A stretch of DNA of 64,000 nt from Anaerotruncus sp. (lineage in GTDB: Bacteria > Bacillota > Clostridia > Oscillospirales > Ruminococcaceae). The stretch is from the NCBI GenBank assembly GCA_021770005.1, contig JAETRV010000001.1, forward strand, positions 62,001 to 126,000, written 5' to 3'. This document shows, piece by piece, positions 1 through 8,077 of this stretch; position 1 is the stretch's first letter, and each line of letters starts with the position of its first letter. Under the pieces are notes generated by a model, which worked only from the letters and a program-made list of their open reading frames with translations, did no database searches and had not been told where the DNA came from. The position numbers were made by a program, and so were the translations under genes.

Positions 1-1183
1 CTTGGCTGTGCCCAGACTGGTACGGGAAAAACCGCTGCATTCGCCATCCCGATTTTGCAGCGTCTCACAATCGCCGGGCCGCAGGGACGGCAGCGGCCGA
101 TCCGGGCGCTTGTCTTGGCCCCGACCCGGGAGCTGGCTTTGCAGGTTTCAGAAAACTTCCGAGCATACGGGCGTTATCTGCGGCTGCGCACCGAGGTGGT
201 CTTTGGGGGCGTGTCTCAGAATCCCGCAGGTAGACGCATTGCAGCGCGGGGTGGATATCCTGGTTGCAACCCCAGGGCGACTGAACGACCTGATTGGGCA
301 GGGGCATGTCCGGCTAGACGGGGTGGAGACGTTGGTATTGGATGAGGCGGACCGGATGCTCGATATGGGATTTATCCGGGATGTGGAGCGTATCATCCGG
401 AAATTACCTGCTGTGCGGCAGACCCTCTTTTTTTCGGCGACTATGCCGGACAGCATCCTGGAGCTGTGTGAAAGAATCCTGACCGACCCCGTACGGGTAG
501 CGGTTACGCCGGTTTCATCAGCGGTTGATGTGATCGAGCAAAAGCTTTATTTTGTGGATAAGGCGAACAAACGCCGCCTGTTGATCTATCTGCTCCAGAC
601 CGGGCAGATCCCGTCTGCGCTGGTGTTTACCTTCACCAAGCATGGCGCCGACCGGGTCGCGCGGGAGCTGGTCAAAGCTAAAATACCCGCGCGGGCGATC
701 CATGGAGACAAGAGCCAGAATTCCCGTCAGGCAGCGCTCAACGCGTTTAAGGCAGGAGAAATACGGGTATTGGTCGCGACCGACATTGCCGCCCGTGGCA
801 TTGATATTGAAGAACTGCCCTATGTGTTTAATTACGACCTGCCGAACATTCCCGAGACCTATGTACACCGGATTGGGCGTACAGGACGTGCAGGGCAGAC
901 AGGGACAGCGGTTTCCTTCTGCTGTTTTGCAGAGAAGGAGAGCCTAGCTGAGATCGAAAAGTTGACCGGTAAGCCGATCCCGGTGGTGGAGGAGCATCCT
1001 TATCCGATGCAGGTTTTTGAAATCCCGCCCAAGCAGGCGCGCCCACCGCGGCCTTCTAAAGCGGCGCAGCAGAATCCTGCACCTGAAAAACGGCCCCAAC
1101 CGGGGGAAAAAACGCGGTCCAAGCCATCATCGGCACAGGGACAGACCCGAGGACGTATGCACAGAGGGGGTTCTGCCCACTGA
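1..1183 (+). CDS. DEAD-box RNA helicase, 5' end cut by window, with a one-base frameshift
   Basis: ATP-dependent RNA helicase of the RhlE/DeaD type, expected to remodel RNA in ribosome assembly or decay. The start lies outside the window. Motif I (AQTGTGKT) is at the left edge and PTRELALQ follows, both in frame 1. [19 protein letters not shown] and HRIGRTGR are all in frame 2. The two frames join only if one C is removed from the CCC at 223-225: frame 1 reads GGVSQNP and frame 2 continues QVDALQRG. The C-terminus is a Pro/Lys/Arg-rich tail typical of RhlE-like proteins. The gene is therefore either a recent pseudogene or carries a sequencing error in a short homopolymer; the rest of the frame is open and well conserved, which favours error or a very recent mutation. 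Confidence 0.88.
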   Translation, partial: LAVPRLVREKPLHSPSRFCSVSQSPGRRDGSGRSGRLSWPRPGSWLCRFQKTSEHTGVICGCAPRWSLGACLRIPQVDALQRGVDILVATPGRLNDLIGQGHVRLDGVETLVLDEADRMLDMGFIRDVERIIRKLPAVRQTLFFSATMPDSILELCERILTDPVRVAVTPVSSAVDVIEQKLYFVDKANKRRLLIYLLQTGQIPSALVFTFTKHGADRVARELVKAKIPARAIHGDKSQNSRQAALNAFKAGEIRVLVATDIAARGIDIEELPYVFNYDLPNIPETYVHRIGRTGRAGQTGTAVSFCCFAEKESLAEIEKLTGKPIPVVEEHPYPMQVFEIPPKQARPPRPSKAAQQNPAPEKRPQPGEKTRSKPSSAQGQTRGRMHRGGSAH

Positions 1184-1219
1184 ACCCGTGATTTTTTGAA
1201 CAATCCCAGCAGAGCAACA

Positions 1220-1257
1220 GCAGGGCAAGTGTATTGACACTTGCCCTGCTTCTCTTT
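1220..1257 (+). terminator. Rho-independent terminator after the helicase gene
   Basis: Perfect 13-bp stem (1220-1232 with 1237-1249), ATTG loop, followed by TTCTCTTT. Confidence 0.8.
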
Positions 1258-1288
1258 CATATGGCGCCACTCCTATTACATTTTTCAC

Positions 1289-1317
1289 TTGGTTTTTTGC
1301 GCAGAATTTGTTATAAT
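1289..1317 (+). promoter_or_regulatory. Predicted sigma-A promoter for the dehydrogenase-like gene
   Basis: TTGGTT (1289-1294), 17-bp spacer, TATAAT (1312-1317), about 85 bases before the gene start at 1401. Confidence 0.55.
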
Positions 1318-1400
1318 ATAATACTTAGCCGGACTGGCTGCTCTGCGGCTGGTTCTCGCATAACACTCCAAGCAATCTATGGAGAAAGAGGAATCTGAAT

Positions 1401-2132
1401 TTGGAAATTGGAATCATCGGGCTGGGCAGGGACGGAAAAATTGTGCTCCGGCATCTTTTGCAAAAAACGGTTGAAGACCTTGCGGTCTACGACCCGGACG
1501 GCCGGACTACCCGGCACCCGGTCCGGCACTACGATACAGCAGCGGAGTTGTGCGACCATTGTGAAACGGTGGTTCTCGCGCTCGAAACCGCTTCGGACCT
1601 GACCGCACTCTGCAACGGGATTGCCCCTTATCTGCACCCGGGACAGCTCTTCATCGACCTGACGCCGGCCAGCCCTGCACTTGCGCACGCTGTCTCGAAT
1701 GGGATGCGGCGGCATGGTGTGCAGTATATCGAGTGCGGCATTTATGGAAGGGAAGGGTTGGAGCAGCCGTTCCTGTTGTTTGCGGGCGGGTCGGGAGAGG
1801 CGTTTTCCTCCGCGCTGCCGCTTCTGCGATGTTTTGCGCCCGACTGCCGCCATCTTGGCCCTGCTGGAAGAGGGAAGGCTGGACGGCTACTCTGCCGCGC
1901 ACTGGATGACAGCCTTCAAAAAGCGGTCGATGAAATCGGGGATACAGCGTCCCTGCTCGGGATCGGGCGGGAACGTTTTTTGGAGTCGCTCGGCGGCTTT
2001 TCCGGGATCGCGGACCCGCTTGCAGCTCTGGGAGGCGGAGACCCCGTGTTTCCCCGCGCACTGCTCGCCGCAGATACCGAGATGGTTAGCCGGATGCGCC
2101 GGCGGGCGGAAACCCTCACAGACGACGAATAA
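1401..2132 (+). CDS. NAD(P)-binding protein of the beta-hydroxyacid dehydrogenase family, divergent
   Basis: A 243-residue protein with an N-terminal Rossmann motif (GIIGLGRDG, residues 3-11), a DLTPASPA segment matching the family's substrate-binding DxSTxxP motif, and a GIYGREG...FAGG segment matching the end of the NAD domain. This is the pattern of 6-phosphogluconate / 3-hydroxyisobutyrate dehydrogenases. It is shorter than the usual 285-300 residues. The segment where the family carries its catalytic Lys and the NN pair (GxGxxxKxxNN) reads GRGKAGRLLCR here, so the Lys appears replaced by Arg and the NN pair is lost. The start is TTG, 9 bases after a GGAGAAAGAGG ribosome site. The substrate is unknown, and it may not be an active dehydrogenase. 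Confidence 0.75.
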   Translation: MEIGIIGLGRDGKIVLRHLLQKTVEDLAVYDPDGRTTRHPVRHYDTAAELCDHCETVVLALETASDLTALCNGIAPYLHPGQLFIDLTPASPALAHAVSNGMRRHGVQYIECGIYGREGLEQPFLLFAGGSGEAFSSALPLLRCFAPDCRHLGPAGRGKAGRLLCRALDDSLQKAVDEIGDTASLLGIGRERFLESLGGFSGIADPLAALGGGDPVFPRALLAADTEMVSRMRRRAETLTDDE

Positions 2133-2172
2133 CCCCCGCACACCCGATGCAGGATGTGCGGGGGTTCTTTTT
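2133..2172. terminator. Rho-independent terminator between convergent genes
   Basis: Ten-bp GC-rich stem (2133-2142 with 2155-2164) followed by TTCTTTTT on the plus strand. It lies between the dehydrogenase-like gene and the convergent fumarase gene. Confidence 0.75.
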
Positions 2173-2182
2173 GGATTTCTTT

Positions 2183-2740
2183 CTATGCGACGATGCAGTA
2201 GGCGGCGCGCCCCGTATCGAAGAGGTTGGTTCCGGTGCAGTCGGCAGCGACGATCAGCGGGAAGGATTCCACCCGCAGCCGTTTGACCGACTCACAGCCG
2301 AGGTCGTCGTAAGCGACCACCTCACATTCCTTGATGCAGAGCGCAGCGAGCGCGCCAGCGCCGCCAATCGAGCAGAGGTAGACCCCTTTATTGCGGACGA
2401 TCGCCTCATAAACTGCGGGGGAACGCTCCCCTTTCCCGATCGTAGCGGTCAGGCCGAGGTCCATCAGCTTCGGGGTAAACGGGTCCATCCGGCTGGATGT
2501 GGTCGGGCCGCAGGAGCCGATCGCCATCCCGTGGGGCGCGGGGGTCGGACCGGCAAAGTAGATGGCCGCCCCCTTGAGCGGGAAGGGAAGCGTCCCGCCC
2601 TCCTCGATGGAGGCCATAATCCGTTTGTGGGCAGCGTCACGTGCGGTGTAGATCACACCCGAAAGCAGCACCCGATCCCCGGCGCGCAGCTCCGGCGCCC
2701 GTTCCGCGAGGTCTTTTACGTCAATGTTCCATGTTTGCAT
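2183..2740 (-). CDS. Fumarate hydratase class I, beta (C-terminal) subunit
   Basis: Beta subunit of the oxygen-sensitive Fe-S fumarase/tartrate dehydratase family, which interconverts fumarate and malate. The 185-residue length fits a separate beta chain. GDRVLLSGVIYTARDAAHKR, FAGPTPAPHG, GSCGPTTSSRMD and ATIGKGE are family hallmarks. ATG 2740 was chosen because GGAGGG lies just upstream and the family begins near this point. The start overlaps the end of the upstream DivIVA-like gene by 20 bases, so translation is probably coupled. The alpha subunit, which carries the 4Fe-4S cluster ligands and is normally the neighbour, is absent from this window; it must be encoded elsewhere for an active enzyme. 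Confidence 0.9.
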   Translation of the reverse strand: MQTWNIDVKDLAERAPELRAGDRVLLSGVIYTARDAAHKRIMASIEEGGTLPFPLKGAAIYFAGPTPAPHGMAIGSCGPTTSSRMDPFTPKLMDLGLTATIGKGERSPAVYEAIVRNKGVYLCSIGGAGALAALCIKECEVVAYDDLGCESVKRLRVESFPLIVAADCTGTNLFDTGRAAYCIVA

Positions 2741-3500
2741 CTGTGTTCCCTCCAAGGTACCCGGCCTGATCCGCGGGGGCTTCAAACGGCTGCGGCTCTT
2801 CTTGCGTATAGACGAGGGAAAGCTCCTCCGGGGAGAACCGCTTTTCCACCTGCCCAACCACCTCCTGCATGACGTCAATCCGGTCGTTGAGTACAAACAA
2901 AATCTCCTCGATGGATTTGCGCAGACGGGAAGCGTCCCCTTTGAAGCTGCTCAGCTCGGAATAAAAGCTGTTCATCCGCTGCTGGGCAGCCGCGGCGATC
3001 TCCTGCGCCTGCACATGGGCGGCAGCGACGATGTGATCCGCGTTTTGGCGGGCCTCAATGATGGTGTCCCCGATCTGGTTGGAGATTTCGTCATATTTTT
3101 TGCTTTTGTAATCCAGGCTTTCCGCTCGGAATTGCAGCTGGCGGTTGCGTTCGAGCTGAATCTCGATCTCCCGCGCACCGTCTGAAAGCTGCTTTTCGAG
3201 CGCGCGGTTCTGCGCCTCAAGCTGGGAGATCTGCTCCTGTGCCTGCCGCGCGACCGAGCGTTCCTGTTCCAGCTGGGCGGCAACCACCTCGAGCTTGGCG
3301 GTCTGCTCGGCGAGCTGGGCTTCCAGGCCGCGGATATGTGCAAGCTGGGATTCTTGTGCCTTTCCGAAGCCCTCCAACTTTTCTTGGTACTCTTTTTCGG
3401 TATTCTGGAAACTCTCGTTCAGCGTATCTATGTAATAGAGCACCGACTTTTTGTCAAAGCCGCCAAACGTCGCGGTCTTGAAAAATCCGGGTTCCGGCAT
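2721..3500 (-). CDS. DivIVA-like coiled-coil protein
   Basis: A 259-residue protein beginning with a short N-terminal segment (KTATFGGFDKKSVLYYIDTLN) like the membrane-binding DivIVA/GpsB head, followed by a long Glu/Gln/Lys/Ala-rich coiled coil over about residues 30-205 and an acidic Pro-containing tail. Such proteins bind negatively curved membrane at septa or poles and recruit division or wall-synthesis proteins. ATG 3500 has AAAGGA about 10 bases upstream. Its 3' end overlaps the fumarase beta gene, an odd functional pairing. It could belong to the broader 'cell division protein DivIVA' grouping rather than true DivIVA. Confidence 0.75.
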   Translation of the reverse strand: MPEPGFFKTATFGGFDKKSVLYYIDTLNESFQNTEKEYQEKLEGFGKAQESQLAHIRGLEAQLAEQTAKLEVVAAQLEQERSVARQAQEQISQLEAQNRALEKQLSDGAREIEIQLERNRQLQFRAESLDYKSKKYDEISNQIGDTIIEARQNADHIVAAAHVQAQEIAAAAQQRMNSFYSELSSFKGDASRLRKSIEEILFVLNDRIDVMQEVVGQVEKRFSPEELSLVYTQEEPQPFEAPADQAGYLGGNTDANMEH

Positions 3501-3656
3501 CCTGAAACATCCTTTCTCTCTTTAGATGTGAAATAGATTCTAAGATATTATAACATTTTCGCCGGGAAATACAAAGGAAAATTTGCGGATGGCGCGGAAT
3601 TTCCGGAAATTTCTTTCTGTAGGCGCAGATACCGGGGAAAAACCCCGGCATCTGGT

Positions 3657-3968
3657 TTATCGGTATTTGACTGCGGTCCCGTAAGCCATGACCTCCGCCG
3701 CCCCCTGCATGACCGAGGACGAAGTATAGCGGACATTGACCACCGCGTCCGCGCCGAGCGCCTGCGCTTCCTCGATCATTCGCTCGGTGGCGATCTGGCG
3801 CGCCTGGTTCATCATGTCGGTGTAGGACTTGAGCTCGCCGCCAACGAGTGTCTTTAGCCCTTGGGTGATGTCCCGTCCGATATTTTTTGACTGGATTGTG
3901 CTTCCCTTTACCAATCCAAGCATTTCGATCTCTTTTCCTGTGATTGTTTCGGTTGTAACCAGTAACAT
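3657..3968 (-). CDS. YbjQ/UPF0145 family protein
   Basis: A 103-residue protein matching the YbjQ family: starts MLLVTTETITGKE, contains GLVKGSTIQSKNIGRD and ends in ALGADAVVNVRY...EVMAYGTAV. The family forms small oligomers and is sometimes labelled heavy-metal-binding from structural work; its cellular role is unknown. ATG 3968 follows GGGAGGTACAGG. It stands alone, with about 150 bases to the DivIVA-like gene downstream. Confidence 0.88.
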   Translation of the reverse strand: MLLVTTETITGKEIEMLGLVKGSTIQSKNIGRDITQGLKTLVGGELKSYTDMMNQARQIATERMIEEAQALGADAVVNVRYTSSSVMQGAAEVMAYGTAVKYR

Positions 3969-4044
3969 CCTGTACCTCCCTTTGTAGCTCTTGAAAATCT
4001 GATTTTTTTATATTATAGACCGCGTAACAAGCGGATGTCAACCG

Positions 4045-5106
4045 TTATACAGACGGCCTGCGCTCCTCCCTTAGACGGCGGGCAAGCAGGATAAAGACCG
4101 GTGCGGCGAACATGCCAACGACCCCGGCGATCTGTAGCCCGGCATACATCGCGGTGATCGTGGCAATCGGATGCAGGCCAATCTGCGCGCCGACCACCTT
4201 GGGCTCCACGATGTTGCGCACAACCGCGATGATCCCGAACAGGAGCAGCAGCCCCGCGCCGCCCGCCGCATCCCCGCTGGCCAGCAGAACAATCCCCCAC
4301 GGCACGAGGACGGTGCCGCTGCCGATCAGCGGGAGAAGATCGAGCAGGGTGATGACTGCGGCAACCGGCAGGACATAATCAAACCGGAGCAGCCAGAGCC
4401 CGACCGCAAGCTGGACAAAGGTGATTGCCATGATGATCGTGTAAGCGCGCAGATATTGCCAGACCGTTTCTCGCAAAAATTCCTGCAAGCAGTCCATCCG
4501 GTCGGAGCGGGGCATCAGCGAACGAAGGAACCGCCCTACCTGATGATAGTTTGCGGCGGTGAGCATCGAAATCACGATGGTGAATACCGCCGCCAGCAGG
4601 AGCATGGGAAGCTGTGCAGCGAGTCCCGCGGCCCACCCGACCAGATGGGCCGACCCATCCACTGCGGCCTGCTGTACCGCCGAGGCGACCGCTTCGGAGA
4701 ACTGTTCCAGCCCACCGCTCGCGTCGCGGAACAGCCGCCCCGCGATCCCATAAAACCAGTCGCTGAACCGGCTGAACAACGGGGAGATACACTCTGCATA
4801 GAGGGCAGGCAGGCGGGTGAGCAGCTCGTAGAGCTGGGCGAGCAGGATGGTGAAGAAGAGCACCAGCACCCCAGCAGCGGCGAGGTAGAAGAAGGTCAGC
4901 ACCAGTGCGGACGAGGCTTTTTCGCCCAGATGGGTGCGTGCGGAGAGGCGGAGCGCCGCCGGGCGCAGCAGCGCCGCGATTGCCGCGCCGAGCAGGAACG
5001 GCAGAAGCCAGAAAAAGACATACCGCAGGCAAAACCAGCAGAGCCCACCGATGACAGCCCAATAGAGGGCAGCGGTGATCGTGCTCCATTGTTCGTCGTT
5101 GCGCAC
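4045..5106 (-). CDS. ytvI: AI-2E/PerM family membrane protein, YtvI-like (sporulation)
   Basis: A 353-residue polytopic membrane protein. It has a pair of N-terminal helices, a large amphipathic central region (about residues 100-200) and C-terminal helices with the family segment DLLPLIGSGTVLVPWG. This matches the AI-2E transporter-like superfamily and, in length and context, the YtvI subgroup made during sporulation. The GTG at 5106 was chosen because GGGAGGTG lies 6-8 bases upstream; a longer frame to 5268 lacks a ribosome site and has no membrane-protein character at its N-terminus. The transported molecule is unknown. Confidence 0.8.
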   Translation of the reverse strand: MRNDEQWSTITAALYWAVIGGLCWFCLRYVFFWLLPFLLGAAIAALLRPAALRLSARTHLGEKASSALVLTFFYLAAAGVLVLFFTILLAQLYELLTRLPALYAECISPLFSRFSDWFYGIAGRLFRDASGGLEQFSEAVASAVQQAAVDGSAHLVGWAAGLAAQLPMLLLAAVFTIVISMLTAANYHQVGRFLRSLMPRSDRMDCLQEFLRETVWQYLRAYTIIMAITFVQLAVGLWLLRFDYVLPVAAVITLLDLLPLIGSGTVLVPWGIVLLASGDAAGGAGLLLLFGIIAVVRNIVEPKVVGAQIGLHPIATITAMYAGLQIAGVVGMFAAPVFILLARRLREERRPSV

Positions 5107-5357
5107 CCCGTTCACCTCCCATTTTTCTCTGCGATCCGTCTTTATAGTATGCAGGAACAAGATGCGGATATAACCAGCGGTTGGAAGATACATGATATTG
5201 GCAAGAAAAGTGGAGCGGTCAAGGTGGATTTGTCGAAAATAAACAGTCTTTGGTGGATTTTTTTGCAAAGATGGGGGAACCTGATACTTTACAGCAGGGA
5301 TTGGTTATGATAAACTGTATTTGATAGCAATACAAAAGTGTGCAGGAGGCGGACAAG

Positions 5358-5789
5358 ATGCTGGAAAACCGGGAGTTTTTGCTGGTGGATGCCCAGGCCC
5401 TGCCGGAGGTGTTCCACAAGGTGGTGCAGGCCAAGCGCTATCTGGCGCAGGGGAAAGCAAAAAATGCGTCCCATGCGGCACAGCTTGCGGGGATTTCCCG
5501 CAGCGCATTCTATAAATATAGGGATGCGGTCCGGCCGTACGACCAGCGGGAAAGCGGCGACATCCTCACCTTTTCGCTCACGCTCGAGGACCGGCCGGGG
5601 GTGCTTTCGGTGCTGCTCGGGGAGTTCTACCGGGCGGGGGCGAATATCGTCACCCTCAACCAAAACCTTCCGGTCGATGGGGTGGCGGCGGTTACCGTTT
5701 CGGTGCGCACGCGGGAAGGCGCGCGGGAGCAGCTCCTCGATCTGTTCGCCGCGATCGACGGCATTGTGGAAGCCAAATCAATCGGATAA
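5358..5789 (+). CDS. ACT domain protein, PheB-like
   Basis: A 143-residue protein. Residues 1-60 contain a helix-turn-helix-like stretch (ASHAAQLAGISRSAFYKYRDAV), and residues 65-143 form an ACT domain (LTLEDRPGVLSVLLGEFYRAGANIVTLNQNLP). This two-part layout is that of the PheB/UPF0735 family, usually found beside amino-acid biosynthesis genes. ATG 5358 is preferred over GTG 5340 because AGGAGG lies 8 bases before it. It is 16 bases upstream of hom and so probably heads the hom-thrB-lysC operon, suggesting a role in sensing an amino acid (inference). Confidence 0.85.
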   Translation: MLENREFLLVDAQALPEVFHKVVQAKRYLAQGKAKNASHAAQLAGISRSAFYKYRDAVRPYDQRESGDILTFSLTLEDRPGVLSVLLGEFYRAGANIVTLNQNLPVDGVAAVTVSVRTREGAREQLLDLFAAIDGIVEAKSIG

Positions 5790-5805
5790 AGAAAGGGGTA
5801 GCAGG

Positions 5806-7050
5806 ATGATCAATATTGCTGTTTTGGGTCATGGGACGGTCGGTTCCGGTGTGGTGGAGGTCTTTTTCAAAAATAGGGAGAACCTTCAGCGGAAAGCGGG
5901 CCAGGAACTCGGCCTGAAATACATCCTCGATGTGCGGGAGTTTCCGGATAGCCCACACGCAGACCTGTTTGTCAAGGATTTTGAAACGATCGTCAATGAT
6001 GAGAGCGTCAAGGTGGTGGCCGAGGTGATCGGCGGGCTGGAACCGGCCTACAGCTTCACCAAAGCCTGCCTTTCACACGGCAAGAGCGTCGTGACTTCCA
6101 ACAAGGAGCTGGTTGCGCAGAAGGGCGCAGAGCTGCTTGCACTTGCACAGGAAAACCAGGTCAACTACCTGTTTGAGGCGAGCGTAGGCGGCGGCATCCC
6201 GATCATCCGCCCGCTGCATATGTGCCTTGCAGCCAACCGGATCGACGAGATCGCCGGCATCCTCAACGGTACCACCAACTTTATCCTCACCAAGATGATC
6301 CGCGAGAGTATGCGGTTTGAGGATGCGCTCGCGCTTGCGCAGCAGCTTGGATATGCCGAACGCAACCCCGCCGCTGACGTCGAGGGCCACGATGCCTGCC
6401 GCAAAATCTGCATCCTCGCGGCGCTCTCGTTCGGGGAGCATGTCTATCCGAAGGATGTCTACACCGAGGGGATCACCAAAATTACCCTCGAGGACGTGGC
6501 CTATGCGGCATCTTGCGGCAGCGTCATCAAGTTGATCGGGCGCGCCCGCTGGAATGGAGAGGGCAAAAAGATCACCGCGATGGTCTCCCCAGCGTTTATC
6601 CATCATGAGAGCCAGCTTGGGACGGTGGACGACGTGTTCAACGGTATCCTGGTGCGCGGCGATGCGACCGGCGATGTAGTATTCTACGGCAAGGGCGCGG
6701 GCAAGCTGCCGACCGCTTCGGCTGTGGTCGGGGATATCATCGAGTGTGCGAAAGCGCCGGGGACCAGCCCGTCGCTGCGGTGGAAACCGTCTGAAGGCGG
6801 CAACGTCGCCGACCCGGCCGAGAACGTCACCGCCATGTATCTGCGCTGCCGTTCGGAAACGGCCAAGCTGCCTGAGACGATGAAAAAGCTGTTCGGAGAG
6901 GTGCAGGAGCTGCGCCGGGAGGGCCAGCCTGCGGATGAGTTTGCCTGCATCGTTTCGGCGCGTCCTGAACGCGAGATCAACGAAGCGGCTGCCAAGCTCG
7001 CGGCGATGGACGTGGAACTGCTGGGCAAGGTCCGGGTGCTCGACTATTGA
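5806..7050 (+). CDS. hom: Homoserine dehydrogenase
   Basis: Reduces aspartate-4-semialdehyde to homoserine, the branch-point step to threonine and methionine, in the cytoplasm. The 414-residue protein has an N-terminal NAD(P)-binding motif (AVLGHGTVGSGV), the catalytic domain with NKELVAQKG, GGGIPII, ILNGTTNFIL and the family stretch YAERNPAADVEGHDACRK. A C-terminal ACT-like domain (from about residue 340) suggests threonine feedback. ATG 5806 is preceded by AAAGGGG. The stop overlaps the thrB start (TTGA), so the two are translationally coupled. Confidence 0.97.
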   Translation: MINIAVLGHGTVGSGVVEVFFKNRENLQRKAGQELGLKYILDVREFPDSPHADLFVKDFETIVNDESVKVVAEVIGGLEPAYSFTKACLSHGKSVVTSNKELVAQKGAELLALAQENQVNYLFEASVGGGIPIIRPLHMCLAANRIDEIAGILNGTTNFILTKMIRESMRFEDALALAQQLGYAERNPAADVEGHDACRKICILAALSFGEHVYPKDVYTEGITKITLEDVAYAASCGSVIKLIGRARWNGEGKKITAMVSPAFIHHESQLGTVDDVFNGILVRGDATGDVVFYGKGAGKLPTASAVVGDIIECAKAPGTSPSLRWKPSEGGNVADPAENVTAMYLRCRSETAKLPETMKKLFGEVQELRREGQPADEFACIVSARPEREINEAAAKLAAMDVELLGKVRVLDY

Positions 7051-7973
7051 GCCGTCCAATCAAAATCCGCATCCCGGCAACCAGCGCGAATATCGGCCCG
7101 GGGTTCGATTCGATCGGGCTTGCGGTCAATCTTTATAACTACCTCACCATGGAGGAGCACGACGGCTGTGAGATCCACTCGCTGGATTCCACGCCGGTGC
7201 CCTGCGGGGAGGACAACCTGGTTTATGCCTCCGCTAGGCACCTGTATGAGGTCTGCGGGGTCCCGTTCCGGGGGCTGAAGATCGGGCAGGTCAATAACAT
7301 CCCGTTCGCGCGCGGGCTGGGCAGCTCGTCCGCCTGTGTGATCGGCGGGCTGAAGGGTGCCAATCATCTGATGGGGAACCCGGTCTCGGACGACGAACTG
7401 ATTAATCTCGCTGCGGGGATCGAGGGACACCCGGACAACTCCACCCCCGCGCTGACCGGCGGGCTGGTCACTGCTGTGATCGACCGGGGTAGGGTCTATT
7501 ATGTCAAGCAGGAGATCCGGGGCAATCTGCATTTTGTGGCGATCGTGCCCGACTTTGAGCTGAAAACCGCGCTGGCGCGGTCGGTCCTGCCCGACACGGT
7601 CTCCCGGCAGGACGGGGTGTTCAACCTTTCGCGGGCTGCGCTGATGTCGGTATCGCTCTACAGCGGCAACTACCGGAATCTGCGGGTTGCGGCGGACGAC
7701 CGCCTGCACCAGCCTTACCGGCTCGGCCTGATTCGGGGCGGTAATGAGGTGATGTCGCTGTGCTATGACCTGGGGGCGTACGCCGCGTTTATCAGCGGGG
7801 CTGGTTCAACCATCATGGCGATTGTGGATGCGGCGCTCCCGGATTTCGGGGACTGTGTCTCCCGGCATCTCTCCGGTTTGGGACTGGATGGGTGGCAGGT
7901 GCATACATTATCAATAGACAACATTGGAACCGTGGTTGAAACCGAACAAACAGAGGCTTTTCCAGTGGTTTGA
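7047..7973 (+). CDS. thrB: Homoserine kinase
   Basis: GHMP-family kinase phosphorylating homoserine on the way to threonine. The 308-residue protein starts with the substrate segment IRIPATSANIGPGFDSIGLA and carries the ATP-binding motif PFARGLGSSSA at about residues 86-96, then GHPDN. A TTG start at 7047 overlaps the hom stop by four bases. Family proteins begin only a few residues before the ATSANIGPGFD segment, which supports this unusual start. It lies between hom and lysC. Confidence 0.95.
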   Translation: MSRPIKIRIPATSANIGPGFDSIGLAVNLYNYLTMEEHDGCEIHSLDSTPVPCGEDNLVYASARHLYEVCGVPFRGLKIGQVNNIPFARGLGSSSACVIGGLKGANHLMGNPVSDDELINLAAGIEGHPDNSTPALTGGLVTAVIDRGRVYYVKQEIRGNLHFVAIVPDFELKTALARSVLPDTVSRQDGVFNLSRAALMSVSLYSGNYRNLRVAADDRLHQPYRLGLIRGGNEVMSLCYDLGAYAAFISGAGSTIMAIVDAALPDFGDCVSRHLSGLGLDGWQVHTLSIDNIGTVVETEQTEAFPVV

Positions 7974-7978
7974 TCATA

Positions 7979-8023
7979 AGAAGCCGCGCCACTCCGCGCG
8001 CTTTGGCGGGTGGGGCAGCTTCT
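7979..8023 (+). other. Hairpin in the thrB-lysC gap
   Basis: AGAAGC (7979-7984) pairs with GCTTCT (8018-8023), with further GC pairing inside, followed by AAAAAA rather than Ts. It is not a plus-strand terminator; it may stabilise or adjust the downstream lysC message. No known riboswitch pattern is visible. Confidence 0.3.
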
Positions 8024-8077
8024 AAAAAACCAGCGGCCGGTCCGATGTGGGCCGGCACGCTTTTGGGAGGAATGAAG

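Noticed and set aside
4171..5310. 379-codon plus-strand frame opposite ytvI
   Set aside because: Charged, low-complexity shadow of a hydrophobic protein gene.
7974..8077. Possible lysine riboswitch before lysC
   Set aside because: Only about 100 bases are available and the conserved lysine-riboswitch core is not visible; only a simple hairpin is present.
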